A stretch of 64,000 bases of DNA from assembly GCA_037349105.1 (NCBI GenBank), contig JAYJMM010000076.1, positions 62,001 through 126,000 of the forward strand, read 5' to 3'. Both the position numbers and the translations under genes were made by a program. The stretch is from Limnomonas spitsbergensis (Eukaryota > Chlorophyta > Chlorophyceae > Chlamydomonadales). The notes beneath the pieces were generated by a model. The model saw only the letters and a program-made list of their open reading frames with translations. It ran no database searches and had not been told where the DNA came from. Below are positions 53,485 through 63,445 of the stretch, one piece after another; the first letter of the stretch is position 1, and each line of letters begins with the position of its first letter.

Positions 53485-54420
53485 TGACCTTAAACCACCG
53501 CTCGAGAGCGGCAGCATGAGGGAGACCACGCAAGCTAGAGAAGTGCCTTTGGCTGCAACGTGTCCGCCAGGGTGCGCCTCATGCATCATCTGCCTACACG
53601 CATCCGGTTGGCGTCTGCCTATGCAGCGTCTGTGGCCAACTACGGCGATGTGGTGTGAATAATACCTCAGACCAGTGGTGTGGGCCACGCATCACCTCAG
53701 GCCGCGGCATTGCCTCGAGAGCAGGATGCAGTCCAGCCTCTGAGCCAGGCTTGAGGGCTACATGCGTCCGCTGCCAGCTGGGGGGTCATGAGGGAGCAGC
53801 AGATCCAGCCTTTCCGGCCAAGTTGGTCGTGCCATGTACTTCGCTTCTTCAACGCGCACCAGCAGCACATTATGACAGCCCACTCATGGCGGCTGACATG
53901 CAGCTCGCTGTCAGACAGGGCACTGGAGGGCGCATTTGGTGCAGTGAATTCCTAGGTGCCTTGCTGGAGCTGGAGCTGGGATCAGCCGTCCCCAAACTGC
54001 GTCAAATAGCAACTGACCTACAGCCGCTATCTATCACAGAGGTGCTACCGCTAGTTGATGCAGCATACGAGCGGGCGCAGCTGGATGCCGCTGGCAGAGG
54101 GGACCCCAGAGATCCTGCCACTGGTCACAGGTCTGCGGCCGCCTACCGCACCTGGTTTCCAGGGGCCGCACGGAAGGAAGTGTGCTTGCGCCCGCACGGT
54201 GTCAAGGCTCTGGCTCTGCGCCGTCAGCATGGCTGACATTAGAGGACGGTGCAGCGGTCAGCAGCGTGAGAGACGGTGCTGCCAGCGATGTGGGGCTAGG
54301 GGAGACGACGAGCATGTGGAGGATGCGCTGCATGCTTGTTTTCAATTCCCCAGCGTGCAGGTTCAATTTTGGGTGCAGGGCTGGGCAGGTTCTCCGGTGC
54401 TAGAGACTTCTTCTAGTTGT
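53485..54420 (+). pseudogene. Non-LTR retrotransposon fragment (end of RT to zinc knuckle)
   Basis: This is the longest of four related copies. 53550-53658 reads VSARVRLMHHLPTRIRLASA and VANYGDVV. 53880-54235 is open and reads SPLMAADMQLAVRQGTGG, SITEVLPLVDAAYERAQLDA and AAYRTWFPGA. A shifted frame at 54230-54350 gives RERRCCQRCGARGDDEHVED and ALHACFQFP, a C-x2-C...H...C knuckle typical of LINE C-termini. Frameshifts show it is inactive. The catalytic part of the reverse transcriptase is missing. Confidence 0.65.
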
Positions 54421-54623
54421 TCCAGAGCAGGCTTGGGTGGGATGCCTTGGCTTTTGTGGAAGACGTTGTACAAATCTTTGAGGCGTAGACGTTTTCAGAG
54501 GCTGGAACTTCCTTTGTCTTTCTTTTCCAGCTTTTTGTCTGTCCCTTAACTTTATCTCCCACTTTTCCTCGTTGTTACCTGCCCCTTTGTGTTTGTTTCG
54601 TTCTTCTCTCCCACCCTTAAAGT
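54421..54623. other. Intergenic, downstream of the retrotransposon fragment
   Basis: It ends in a T-rich stretch. No feature recognised. Confidence 0.3.
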
Positions 54624-55090
54624 CAAGGTAGCACGATATGGATATGATATGATTTGATATAAATACGATATGATATGGTGTTTTGACTATATCATATTTT
54701 GCAGTCAAAAATGATTTTAGCCTAAAAACTGCAGAATTTACAAAGGACAAGCCCATGCATTCGGCAGATGCACTACCCTTGACCCCAGTCACATACTGAC
54801 CTACATGGCAGCATGCAGCATGTGAGCGGTCCCACTGACCATACGGCCCAAGTGTCACCATGCGTCCATGCATCCACATTTTCCATGGTAAATGCTTTAT
54901 GTGACGCAAAATCTTGCAACAACTAGGCCCATTCTGGCGTAGAACGGTCGGCATGGCAGAAGAGCATTTTTCCAACTCAATATCAATTCACCATTCCCAT
55001 GCCCATGCATGGAGAAGTTGATACCATATCATATCGTATTGCTGATATGATATGATATGATGGCCCCAAAGACTACATCGTGCTACCTTG
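54624..55090. mobile_element. 467-bp MITE with CAAGGTAGCACGAT termini
   Basis: The left end CAAGGTAGCACGATATGG and right end ATCGTGCTACCTTG are inverted repeats. Next to them, GATATGATATGATTTGATAT repeats on the left are complemented by ATACCATATCATATCGTATT on the right. No coding sequence. Related GGTAGCACG sequences occur at 55780-56000 and 31328. Confidence 0.75.
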
Positions 55091-55100
55091 CTGATAGTTA

Positions 55101-55452
55101 GGCGCCCACGCGGCCAAGCCTATTTGAGCAGGGACCAGAGATGTAACGTCATTGACCTGTGGGAAATGTTTCAGTGGTACAACGCTGGTGGCATCCATAC
55201 CTAAAGCTTGAGAGATAGAACCCGCCAGACGATCATCTCTGCCCCCAGTCTAGGTCGCCAGGTTCCATGTTCCTGCCCCCTCACATAGGAGGGTAGCATA
55301 GCTGCACCATGGTCCTGTGCTCAAATGGTAGCTGGAATTAAGCTAAGACATTCCCTACCAGCCCCACGCAGCCGAGCGTTCAGCAGGGCCCAGCAGGTCA
55401 ATGACATTACTCCTATGGGCCCTGCTCATAAAGGCTTGGCCGCGTGGGCGCC
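55101..55452. mobile_element. 352-bp MITE, best copy of the GGGCGCC family
   Basis: The left terminus GGCGCCCACGCGGCCAAGCC...AGAGATGTAACGTCATTGAC (55101-55156) mirrors the right terminus GTCAATGACATTACTCC...GGCTTGGCCGCGTGGGCGCC (55397-55452). The inverted repeats are about 56 bp. The interior has no coding sequence. It sits 10 bases after the end of the element at 54624-55090. Confidence 0.75.
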
Positions 55453-55770
55453 CAACTGCCCCGTTGGGAGTAAAGAAAAGGAAGTGAAGGTAAGGGCCCA
55501 GCAGATATATATGCACCGTTATAAACTTGTGGGGCTATAAAGGAGATTCCCAGAGATAGATACTAAACTTGGTGACAGCTTCACAACAACTTTACATCAG
55601 CTTCACGCCTTCACAACAAGGATTCAAATTGTTCAGTTCATCCCAATACTTCAGGTGAGCGCCCTTTTTGGGGCAGGCCACAAAGGTGTGACGTCATTGA
55701 CAGCAGAGATCACACCGCGGGGAGGCGAAAAACAAAATCGAGCAGAAGGTGCACCCGGTTGGCTGGATTG
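55453..55770. other. Intergenic with one more solo end of the GGGCGCC family
   Basis: The solo end is at 55655-55701 (GCGCCCTTTTTGGGGCAGGC ... AAAGGTGTGACGTCATTGAC). Otherwise nothing is recognised apart from the repeat TACAACAAGG/CTTCACAACAA near 55580-55620. Confidence 0.4.
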
Positions 55771-56165
55771 TACCTCCGAGGTAGCACAGTACGGCACAAC
55801 ATGGCACATGTTTGGCCGGATTAATATGAAATGATACGTCACGATATGGCACCCAGGTTTAGCTGGATTGTAATGAAATGATACGTCGCGATATGGGACA
55901 CAGGTTTAGCCTGATTGTACCACCGAGGTAGCACGGGACAGCACGATACAAATGTTTAGCCATATTATAATGAAAGGATACGGCACAAGTCAAACTGGAT
56001 TGCGCCACCAAGGTATGGCACGACACGACATAGCTAGTTTCCCCCAGATTGAACCCTAAACCCAAATCACTTAGGTGTGGCACGATACGGCACAGGTTCG
56101 GCTAGATTGAACCCTAACCCCAAATCACCCAAGTATGGCTGGCACAATACGGCACAGGTTCACCT
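55771..56165. repeat. ~65-85-bp tandem repeat with GAGGTAGCACGG and TTTAGCTGGATTGTA
   Basis: About five imperfect units of GGTAGCACGRTACGGCACA, GGTTTAGCTGGATTGTA and ATGAAATGATACG. They share GGTAGCACGAT with the termini of the MITE at 54624, so the array may derive from such an end. Confidence 0.75.
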
Positions 56166-56830
56166 AGATTGTGCTGCCATGCTCGGTAGCTGCTCGATAG
56201 CTGCTTGGTAGCTGCTGCTTTTGCTCCCTGAATTGCTTCACATGCAAGAAGGGTTCAAAACCACAACCACGCCACGCATGGAATACAGGTTAATATATAT
56301 ATCAGCCACGCTGCCTGCACTCTGTAGCGGCGTGCGCCACTTGCGATGTATGGGCGTGCGCCTCTTCAGCTGTGAGGCTCAGGGTTGAATGGAAGTGCGA
56401 CTTTGCCTGCACAGTTCAGGGTGTTGGGTTGCGATTTATGGGTTTGAGGTTCAGAATTTAGGGTGTAGGGTGCAGGGTTTAGAGTTCAAGACACACAAGC
56501 AGGGTGAAGGATTCATGGTCAACCTTGAAGGTGCAGGGTTTAGGGGTATGATTAAGGTTCAGGGTTCTGGTTAGGGTTTATATTCTGGTTAAGACTTGGG
56601 GTTCTGGATGTAAGTCATGCGAGCAGGGTGAAGAAATTGATGGCAAACATTCACGGTTTAGGGTCAGCTGAAAGATTTATAACAAAACCGCATGCTGGAC
56701 TTCTCACCCCACAAGCAACGGGGGAAAGGGTTTAGGGTCAAATTCCCACAAGCACATGCTGCAGGTCATCACATCGGTTTCTACCCATGCGATCGTATTC
56801 CATCTTAAAAATAACCAACAGGTTCAGGGT
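56166..56830. other. Intergenic or 3' intron of the unidentified gene; telomere-like repeats
   Basis: From 56370 to 56670 irregular GGTTCAGGGTTTAGGG-type units are present, with a doubled CAAGCAGGGTGAAG segment (56495 and 56620). A possible but unproven terminal exon of the reverse-strand gene could lie here; none could be defined. Confidence 0.35.
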
Positions 56831-56834
56831 TCAA

Positions 56835-57140
56835 GAAAACCCCAGTTCCCCACATTATGGCGGGTTTAGGTGTCAGGGTTAAGAGTTTAGGCCCCCCCTG
56901 GTTCCCCACATTATGGCGGGTTCATGTGTCAGGGTTTAGGGTTTAGGCCCCCCCCCTGGTTCCCTACATTATGGCGGGTTTAGGTGTCAGGGCTTAGGGT
57001 TTAAGCCCCCCCTGGTTTCCCACATTATGGCGGGTTTAGGTGACAGGGTTTAGGTTTTAGGCCCCCCCCTGGTTTCCCACATTATGGCGGGTTTAGGTGA
57101 CAGGGTTTAGGGTTTAGGCACCCCCCCCCTGGTTTCCCAC
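56835..57140 (-). repeat. ~60-bp array copying the donor junction of exon 57400-57141
   Basis: On the reverse strand each unit has GCCATAAT, GTGGGAAACCAGGGGGGG and CCTAAACCCTAAACCCTGAC. Five copies follow the presumed real junction at 57150-57120. Because GCCATAAT/GTGGGA recurs intact in each copy, I place the donor at 57140. Confidence 0.78.
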
Positions 57141-60100
57141 ATTATGGCAGGCAGCGCCGGAGCTGCGCCGTGCTGGTTCGGGTTAAGGTTGGACTCCCGC
57201 CGTGTCTTGTACAGCCCGGCGGCACGTGAGCGCGGGCTCAGGTGCCAATCCTCCCCACTCAGCAGGACGTCCAGCGACGAGCGGGAAGCGGTCAGCGGCG
57301 GCGCGGCGGGCGTGCGGCCGCGCGCGCCAACGCCGTCCGGCGAGCTCATTTGGCCGCATCGCGAGGGCAGCAGACGGTTCAACAACTCCCCTACCACACC
57401 CTGTTTGGGGTTAAGGGTTTGGGGTATAGGGTTTGGGGTTCAGGGTTTGGGGGTTAGGTTTTGGGGCATAGGATTTTTGGGGTTCAGGGTTTGGCCGCCG
57501 CGCGAGGGCATCAGACGGGTCAATAACTCCCCTACCACACCCTGTTTGGGGTTAAGGGTGTGGGGTATAGGGTTTGGGGTTCAGGTTTTGATGTTTAGGT
57601 TTTGGGACATAGGGTTTGGGGTTCAGGGTTTGGCCGCCGCACGAGGGCAGCAGACGGTCTAACAACTCCCCGACGACACCCTGTTAGGTTGGGGTTTGTT
57701 GGGATTGGTTGGGGTTTGTTGGGGTTGGTTGGGGTTGGCTGGAGTTGGTTGGTTGGGGTTGGGCTTGGGGTTAGTTGGGGTTTGTTGGGATTGGTTGGGG
57801 TTGTTTGGTTGGTTGAGGTGGGTTGGGGTTGGGTTTGGGGTTGGTTGGGGTTGGTTAGGGTGGGTTGGGGTTGTTTGGTTGGTTGAGGTGGGTTGGGGTT
57901 GGGTTTGGGGTTGGTTGGGGTTTGTTGGAATTGGTTGGGGTTGTTTGGTTGGTTATGGTGGGTTGGGGTTGGGGTTGGTTGGTTAGTGTGGGTTGGGGTT
58001 GGTTGGGGTTGGTTGGTTGGTTAGGGTGGGTTGGGGTTGGTTGGGGTTTTTGTCGCTACGGTGTAAGGAAAGACGGGGCAAAGTGGCAAACCTACTGGTG
58101 TCGTGACGGTTGGCCTCTATGCAGATGTTCAATACAGTTGTACACACGGTCAAATTCAAACCTGAAAAAGGGTCCACCTGCTAACAACCGCCACCAACCA
58201 CCACTACCTGCTTGTGGATCGAAACCCCAGTCAACGGTCACATTCAAATAGGCAAGGTCTACCAACCACCTACCACCACTAACTGCTGGTGGATAAACAG
58301 AAACATGGTCAAATTCAAAACTGGAGGCAGGCTTCACCAACCACCAACCACCATAACCACCAACCACCCGAGAGCCAGGTTCGAAACGGCCTGGAAGCGG
58401 TGCTCACACACAGTCACATTCAAATGGAAGTTCTGGGCGTTAATTCTGAGTCTATTACTTCTGCTAGTGCTGCTGTTGCTGCTGTTGCTACTGCTGTCAG
58501 ACCCAGCCAGATATAGTCAGATCCGGTTATTCCTCACCTCGTCAGGCAGCGAGTCATACACCCACTTGGCTGCCTGCGCTCTCCTGGGCTCTGCAAGGTT
58601 GGTCGAGGTCCACGGCCGGGCGGCCTCCCCGCACCCATCACCTACGCAGCGGCCGCCAACATCCACAGTCGCCGGGCGACGCCGGAGGGCCGCCGCCGCC
58701 GCTGCCGCGGCAGCGTTGCGCGGCGTCCACGGCGACGGCAGTGAGGGCGCGGCGGCGCCCTGGCCGGACATCGGCGGCGGCGCCGCCGTGTCCTGGTGCG
58801 CGCCCCGGCTGGAGCGGGGGCTGTCCAACAAGGCGGGGGCCGCTCCGACGTTGGGCGAGCAGGACCGGCGGGGCCCTGCGCCGGAGGAGGCGAGCAGCTG
58901 CTCCGGCTGCGTCCTTGCACGTGCGATGCCGTGCGGCGCGCGGGGCAGCAGGGCCGATCGCGAGTCCTGGGATGCGCGCGGGGAGGAGGAGGCGTCCGGG
59001 TGACGCTCGGCAGCGTGGGTTGCGAGTTCCCGGCCGGGGCTCTTGGAGTGCGCCGGAAGGTGGTCCACGGTCAACGACGGCAGGCCGAAGACGGTCAAAC
59101 GGCGCGCCTGCCGCTGCTGCGTCCGCGGCATCGCCGCCGCCGCTCCCTTTGCAGCGGACCGGGGGCTTTCCTCCGCGGCGTCCGAAAAACGAGGCGCAAC
59201 AGCTGAGGTGAGGTCTAATCGGAATCTAGGCTGCGGGCGCGGTTGTAGCTGCGGCTGCGGCAGGGAGGTCCCCCCCAGCGGCGCCCGTGCGTTGATCGGT
59301 CCGCAGCCGGATCTGATCGGCGCCTCGGCGGCGGCCGCTGCTCCTGGCCGCTCGCCGGCTGCCCCGCCCAATTCCGGGCGGTTCTGCGCGCCGCCCTCGG
59401 GCAGAGACTTCGGAGCATCGTCCCCCATTCCTGGCAAAAAAACAACCGCCGCCGGCAAGCCTTCTCCTTCCAGGCCGGTCGGCCGGTCGCCGTCCTGCGC
59501 CAGGAACGCCTGGCCGCTTGGCCGGTCGCTGTCCTGAGCCGAGAATGCAGCCAATGCCGTGGCGGCGGCCTTCCCCGCCATGGCCGTGGATAAGTCCTGG
59601 GTTGTGTTCCCTTGAGCCCTGAAAGAGGGGGGAAAGAGTGGACGAGTGTGGTGCAAGTGTGATGCAAGTGTGGATAGGTCCTGGGCCGTGCTCCCTTGAG
59701 CCCTGAAAGAGGGGGAAAATAGTGAACGAGTGTGATGTGCAAGTGTGACGTTAGTGTGGTGCATGTGAAAGAGGGGGAAAACGTGTGATGCAAGTGTGAT
59801 GTGCAAGTGTGGCGTATGTGTGGTGCATGTGTGGTGCATGTGAAAATGCGGCCCGTCCAACTGTCACACACATGCAGTCTCACCTGACCCGCCTCTCCCG
59901 TGCATGTGACACACACCTGTACAACTGACCCACCCACCCACCCATGCACCTACGCACCCTCCCTCCTACCTGCCATAGACACACCCTCCCACACACCCAC
60001 CTATGACACACACTCTCCCATCTGACCCAGCCACCCAGCCACACCCACACCCAGCCACACCCACACTAGCCACACCAGTCACGCCCCCCCCCCCCCCCCA

Positions 60101-63100
60101 CACACACACCCTCTCTTATCTGACTCACCCACTCACACTCACACATGACTGATTGACCATCTGACACATACTCACAACCACCTGATTTCCTCTCGTGCCG
60201 CCTCCCCCCCCCCCCCCACACACACAGCTTCCCACCTGAAACCCACACACAGCCTCCCACCTGATTTCCTCCAGTACCGCCTCCCACCTGATCCCCCCTT
60301 CTCCCACCTCCCACCTAACTTGCCACACACACACACAGCCTCCCACCTAACTTGCCACACACACACAGCCTCCCACCTAACTTGCCACACCCACACAGCC
60401 TCCCACCTGAAACCCACACACAGCCTCCCACCTAACTTGCCACACCCACACAGCCTCCCACCTAACTTGCCACACACACACAGCCTCCCACCTAACTTGC
60501 CACACCCACACAGCCTCCCACCTGAAACCCACACACAGCCTCCCACCTAACTTGCCACACCCACACAGCCTCCCACCTAACTTGCCACACCCATACAGCC
60601 TCCCACCTAACTTGCCACACCCACACAGCCTCCCACCTAACTTGCCACACCCACACAGCCTCCCACCTAACTTGCCACACCCACACAGCCTCCCACCTAA
60701 CTTGCCACACACTCACAGCCTCCCACCTAACTTGCCACACCCACACAGCCTCCCACCTGAAACCCACACACAGCCTCCCACCTAACTTGCCACACACACA
60801 CACAGCCTCCCACCTGAAACCCACACACAGCCTCCCACCTAACTTGCCACACCCACACAGCCTCCCACCTGAAACCCACACACAGCCTCCCACCTAACTT
60901 GCCACACCCACACAGCCTCCCACCTAACTTGCCACACCCACACAGCCTCCCACCTAACTTGCCACACACACACAGCCTCCCACCTAACTTGCCACACCCA
61001 CACAGCCTCCCACCTAACTCGCCACACACACACAGCCTCCCACCTGAAACCCACACACAGCCTCCCACCTAACTTGCCACACACACACAGCCTCCCACCT
61101 AACTTGCCACACACACACAGCCTCCCACCTAACTTGCCACACACACACAGCCTCCCACCTAACTTGCCACACACACACAGCCTCCCACCTAACTTGCCAC
61201 ACACACACAGCCTCCCACCTAACTTGCCACACCCACACAGCCTCCCACCTAACTTGCCACACACACACAGCCTCCCACCTAACTTGCCACACACACACAC
61301 TCAGCCTCCCACATGTCACCCCCCCCCACACACACCTCCTCACCCCCCCACCCATCCACACAGCCTCTCAACTGCCACAAGCACACAGCCCCCCCACCTG
61401 ATTTCCTCCAGTGCCGCCCCCCCCCCCCCACACACACAGCCTCCCACCTGAAACCCACACACAGCCTCCCACCTGAAACCCACACACAGCCTCCCACCTG
61501 ATTTCCTCCAGTGCCGCCTCCTGCATCTCCCGCATGAAATCAAAAGAATGGTCGTCCCGGTCATCGGCCTTTGCCGCGGCTGCAGAGCCCTCTGCACCCG
61601 AGGGGGTGGACTCGGCGGCTGTCCTTCGGTCCGACTCCCAAGCCTGCACATGTGAGGGATGGGGAACAGGGGTAGGAGGCATGGGGGTTACATGGATGAT
61701 CATCGAGGAGTTACAATGGTTGTCCCGTTTATTGGCCTTGGCCGTGGCTGCAGAGCCGTCCGCACCCGAGGTCCGTCGGTCTGGCACGAACGCCTGCACA
61801 CGTGAGGGATGGGGCACAGGGGTAGGGCAGGGGGGTCGCGGCCTTTTGCCTCGGCTGCAGGGCCCTCCGCACTCGAGGGTGTGGACTCAGCGGCCGTCCT
61901 TCGGTCCAACTTGAAAGCCTGCACACGTGAGGGATGGGGCACGGGGGTAGGGCAGGGGGTTGTCGGCCTTTTGCCTCGGCTGCAGGGCCCTCCGCACTCG
62001 AGGGTGTGGACTCAGCGGCCGTCCTTCGGTCCGACTCGAAAGCCTGCACACGTGAGGGATGGGGCACGGGGGTAGGGCAGGGGGTTGTCGGCCTTTTGCC
62101 TCGGCTGCAGGGCCCTCCGCACTCGAGGGTGTGGACTCAGCGGCCGTCCTTCGGTCCGACTCGAAAGCCTGCACACGTGAGGGATGGGGCACGGGGGTAG
62201 GGCAGGGGGGTTGTCGGCCTTTTGCCTCGGCTGCAGGGCCCTCCGCACTCGAGGGTGTGGACTCAGCGGCCGTCCTTCGGTCCGACTCGAAAGCCTGCAC
62301 ACGTGAGGGATGGGGGTAACCACGCTTCCATGGAGCAGTTACAAACCTTATAATACGTCAGTTACAAGCCTCTTAATTAAGCAATTACAAGCGGTTATAC
62401 GGGGCAGTTGCACGCCATGTAAAATAGTAGTTACATGCCAGGTCATCAAGCAGGCTGACGAAACCTTTCATGTTGTACAAGGAACACAAAATGCTAAAGA
62501 CGTTTTTTGGGGGGGGGGTGATATTTGTTCTGGAGTGTTGAGGCGTTTACATTTATATTTATTAACTCATCCACTTTGTCTGGAGTTTATTAATAGGGAA
62601 CTCAGCAGTTCCCCCCTAAACCCTAATAGGGAACTCAGCAGTTCCCCCCTCCTGATTTACCACTCATTCATTCTCTCATTCACCCAACACAGTGACACAC
62701 CCTTCATGTGTGGTGTCTTATCAAAAACAACCATCTTGCATGTGTCCCCCATTATTCATTGATTTCCCGTAATTAATTGATTGGTTTTCCCGTAATTAAT
62801 TAATTGATTCCCCAGTGATTAATTGAGTAATTGCCCCCCCCTCCCACATCATCTAGCATTTATTGAGAGATTAATCTACCCCCCCCCCCCACACACACTG
62901 ACCATTATCAGACTATGGGTGAGTATGTTTTCCCCCCTTATTCATTGACTCATTTGCGACCCCCCTCCCCCCACACATACCATCGTCAGACTATGGGTAC
63001 TTGATATGGTGTCTATCAAAATATTATTCTGTATTTATCAAAATATTATCCAATATCAAAGTATTTAATAAAAAGATTATCCCAAGATTATCCAGCATTT

Positions 63101-63445
63101 ATCAAAATAGTATCTTTAAATTATCCCACAATTATCCAGTATTGATCAAAATATTATCCAATATCTATCAAAAGATTATCCAATATCCCCCCCCCCCCCC
63201 CAAACACACACACATACCCTCTCTTCCACCCCCCCCCCCCCACTCCTCGGGTGCAGTCAGCCTGACAAAGTCCATCGGCGTCATCAATCCATCTCCCCCT
63301 CCCCCTCCCCCCCCCCCCCCCTCCCCCCCCGCACACCTCCTCTGGTGCGTTCAGCCTGACGAGGTCCATTGGCGGCATCTTGACCGGCTGGTTGACCCCA
63401 TTATGCTGCTGCTTTAGAGTGGTGGAGGAGGCCAGGGTCTTCAGC
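57141..63445 (-). CDS. Unidentified protein gene, partial, 4 exons seen
   Basis: Exons in gene order: 63445-63337, 61643-61498, 59618-58538 and 57400-57141. Phases agree at each junction, and every border has AG before and GT after. The translation begins within a codon and runs through TTLKQQHNGVNQPVKMPPMD, LVRLNAPEE, AWESDRRTAAESTPSGAEGS, DRDDHSFDFMREMQEAALEE, then a 360-residue exon rich in Ala, Pro, Ser, Arg and Gly. That exon ends KWVYDSLPDE, followed by GVVGELLNRLLPSRCGQMSS and VLLSGEDWHLSPRSRAAG. I recognise no domain. It looks like a largely disordered protein with short conserved-looking segments. Both gene ends lie outside what I can define: the 5' end is beyond position 64000 and the 3' end is below 57141. 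The introns show the same junction-copy arrays as SecY and the serpin, which supports the exon calls. Confidence 0.6.
57470..57665 (-). repeat. Two copies of the acceptor of exon 57400-57141
   Basis: On the reverse strand AACCCCAAACAG, GGTGTGGTAGGGGAGTTGTT and GAACCGTCTGCTGCCCTCGC is the true exon start at 57400. Copies end at about 57545 (GAGTTATTGACCCGTCTGAT) and 57683 (GAGTTGTTAGACCGTCTGCT). They are spaced about 140 bases and mixed with CCCTGAACCCC. Confidence 0.8.
57684..58055. repeat. GGTTGGGGTTGGTTGGGG minisatellite
   Basis: Irregular units of TTGGGGTTGGTTGGGGTTTG with TTGGTTGAGGTGGGTTGGGG. On the gene's sense strand this is CCAACC-rich and occupies the 3' half of intron 58537-57401. 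Confidence 0.93.
58100..58395. repeat. ~125-bp repeat with ACCAACCACC, 2-3 copies
   Basis: CGGTCACATTCAAA...AACCAACCACCACTA and GCTGGTGGAT recur near 58140-58240, 58240-58340 and 58340-58420. On the sense strand it reads GGTGGTTGGT and could pair with the CCAACC block at 57684-58055 in the same intron. Confidence 0.75.
59640..59860 (-). repeat. Copies of the acceptor of exon 59618-58538
   Basis: On the reverse strand CCCCTCTTTCAG, GGCTCAAGGGA, CACGGCCCAGGACCTATCCA at 59715-59670 copies the true acceptor at 59630-59580. Beyond it, TCACACTTGCATCACAC repeats continue to 59850. Confidence 0.82.
59870..61497 (-). repeat. 24-34-bp array derived from the donor of exon 61643-61498
   Basis: On the reverse strand the exon end GAGGAAATCAG with donor GTGGGAGGCTGTGTGTGGG is copied first in full (near 61405-61385, 60270-60245 and 60195), then as shorter units GTTTCAGGTGGGAGGCTGTG and GTTAGGTGGGAGGCTGTGTG with GCAA. 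About 35 units fill 60290-61310. All frames are open, which produces spurious Gly/Cys/Trp-rich proteins. Confidence 0.85.
61690..62312 (-). repeat. ~125-bp array of five copies of the start of exon 61643-61498
   Basis: On the reverse strand each unit has CCCTCACGTGTGCAG then exon bases coding AFESDRRTAAESTPSSAEGP and AAEAKGR. The true exon reads AWESDRRTAAESTPSGAEGS and continues to a donor. The copy nearest the exon (61805-61690) is the most diverged; the four outer ones are almost identical. Confidence 0.92.
62313..62995. other. Intron of the unidentified gene, low complexity, no exon
   Basis: The stretch has poly-G (62510) and poly-C tracts (62830, 62880, 62960), a doubled TAGGGAACTCAGCAGTTCCC (62592 and 62627) and repeats of TTCCCGTAATTAATTGATT (62763-62815). 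Confidence 0.45.
63000..63190. repeat. ~20-bp AT-rich repeat ATCAAAATATTATCCAATAT
   Basis: About nine imperfect units of TATCAAAATATTATCC between C-rich blocks, inside intron 63336-61644. Confidence 0.85.
63191..63336 (-). repeat. Poly-C tracts and a donor copy of exon 63445-63337
   Basis: On the reverse strand ATGGACTTTGTCAGGCTGAC and TGCACCCGAGGAG then TGGGGG at 63275-63235 copies the true exon end (ATGGACCTCGTCAGGCTGAA, CGCACCAGAGGAG, donor GTGTGC). It is surrounded by long C runs that are G runs on the sense strand. Confidence 0.82.

Noticed and set aside
60066..61500. Gly/Cys/Trp-rich and Pro/His-rich open frames
   Set aside because: They arise from the short donor-derived repeat and have no independent support.
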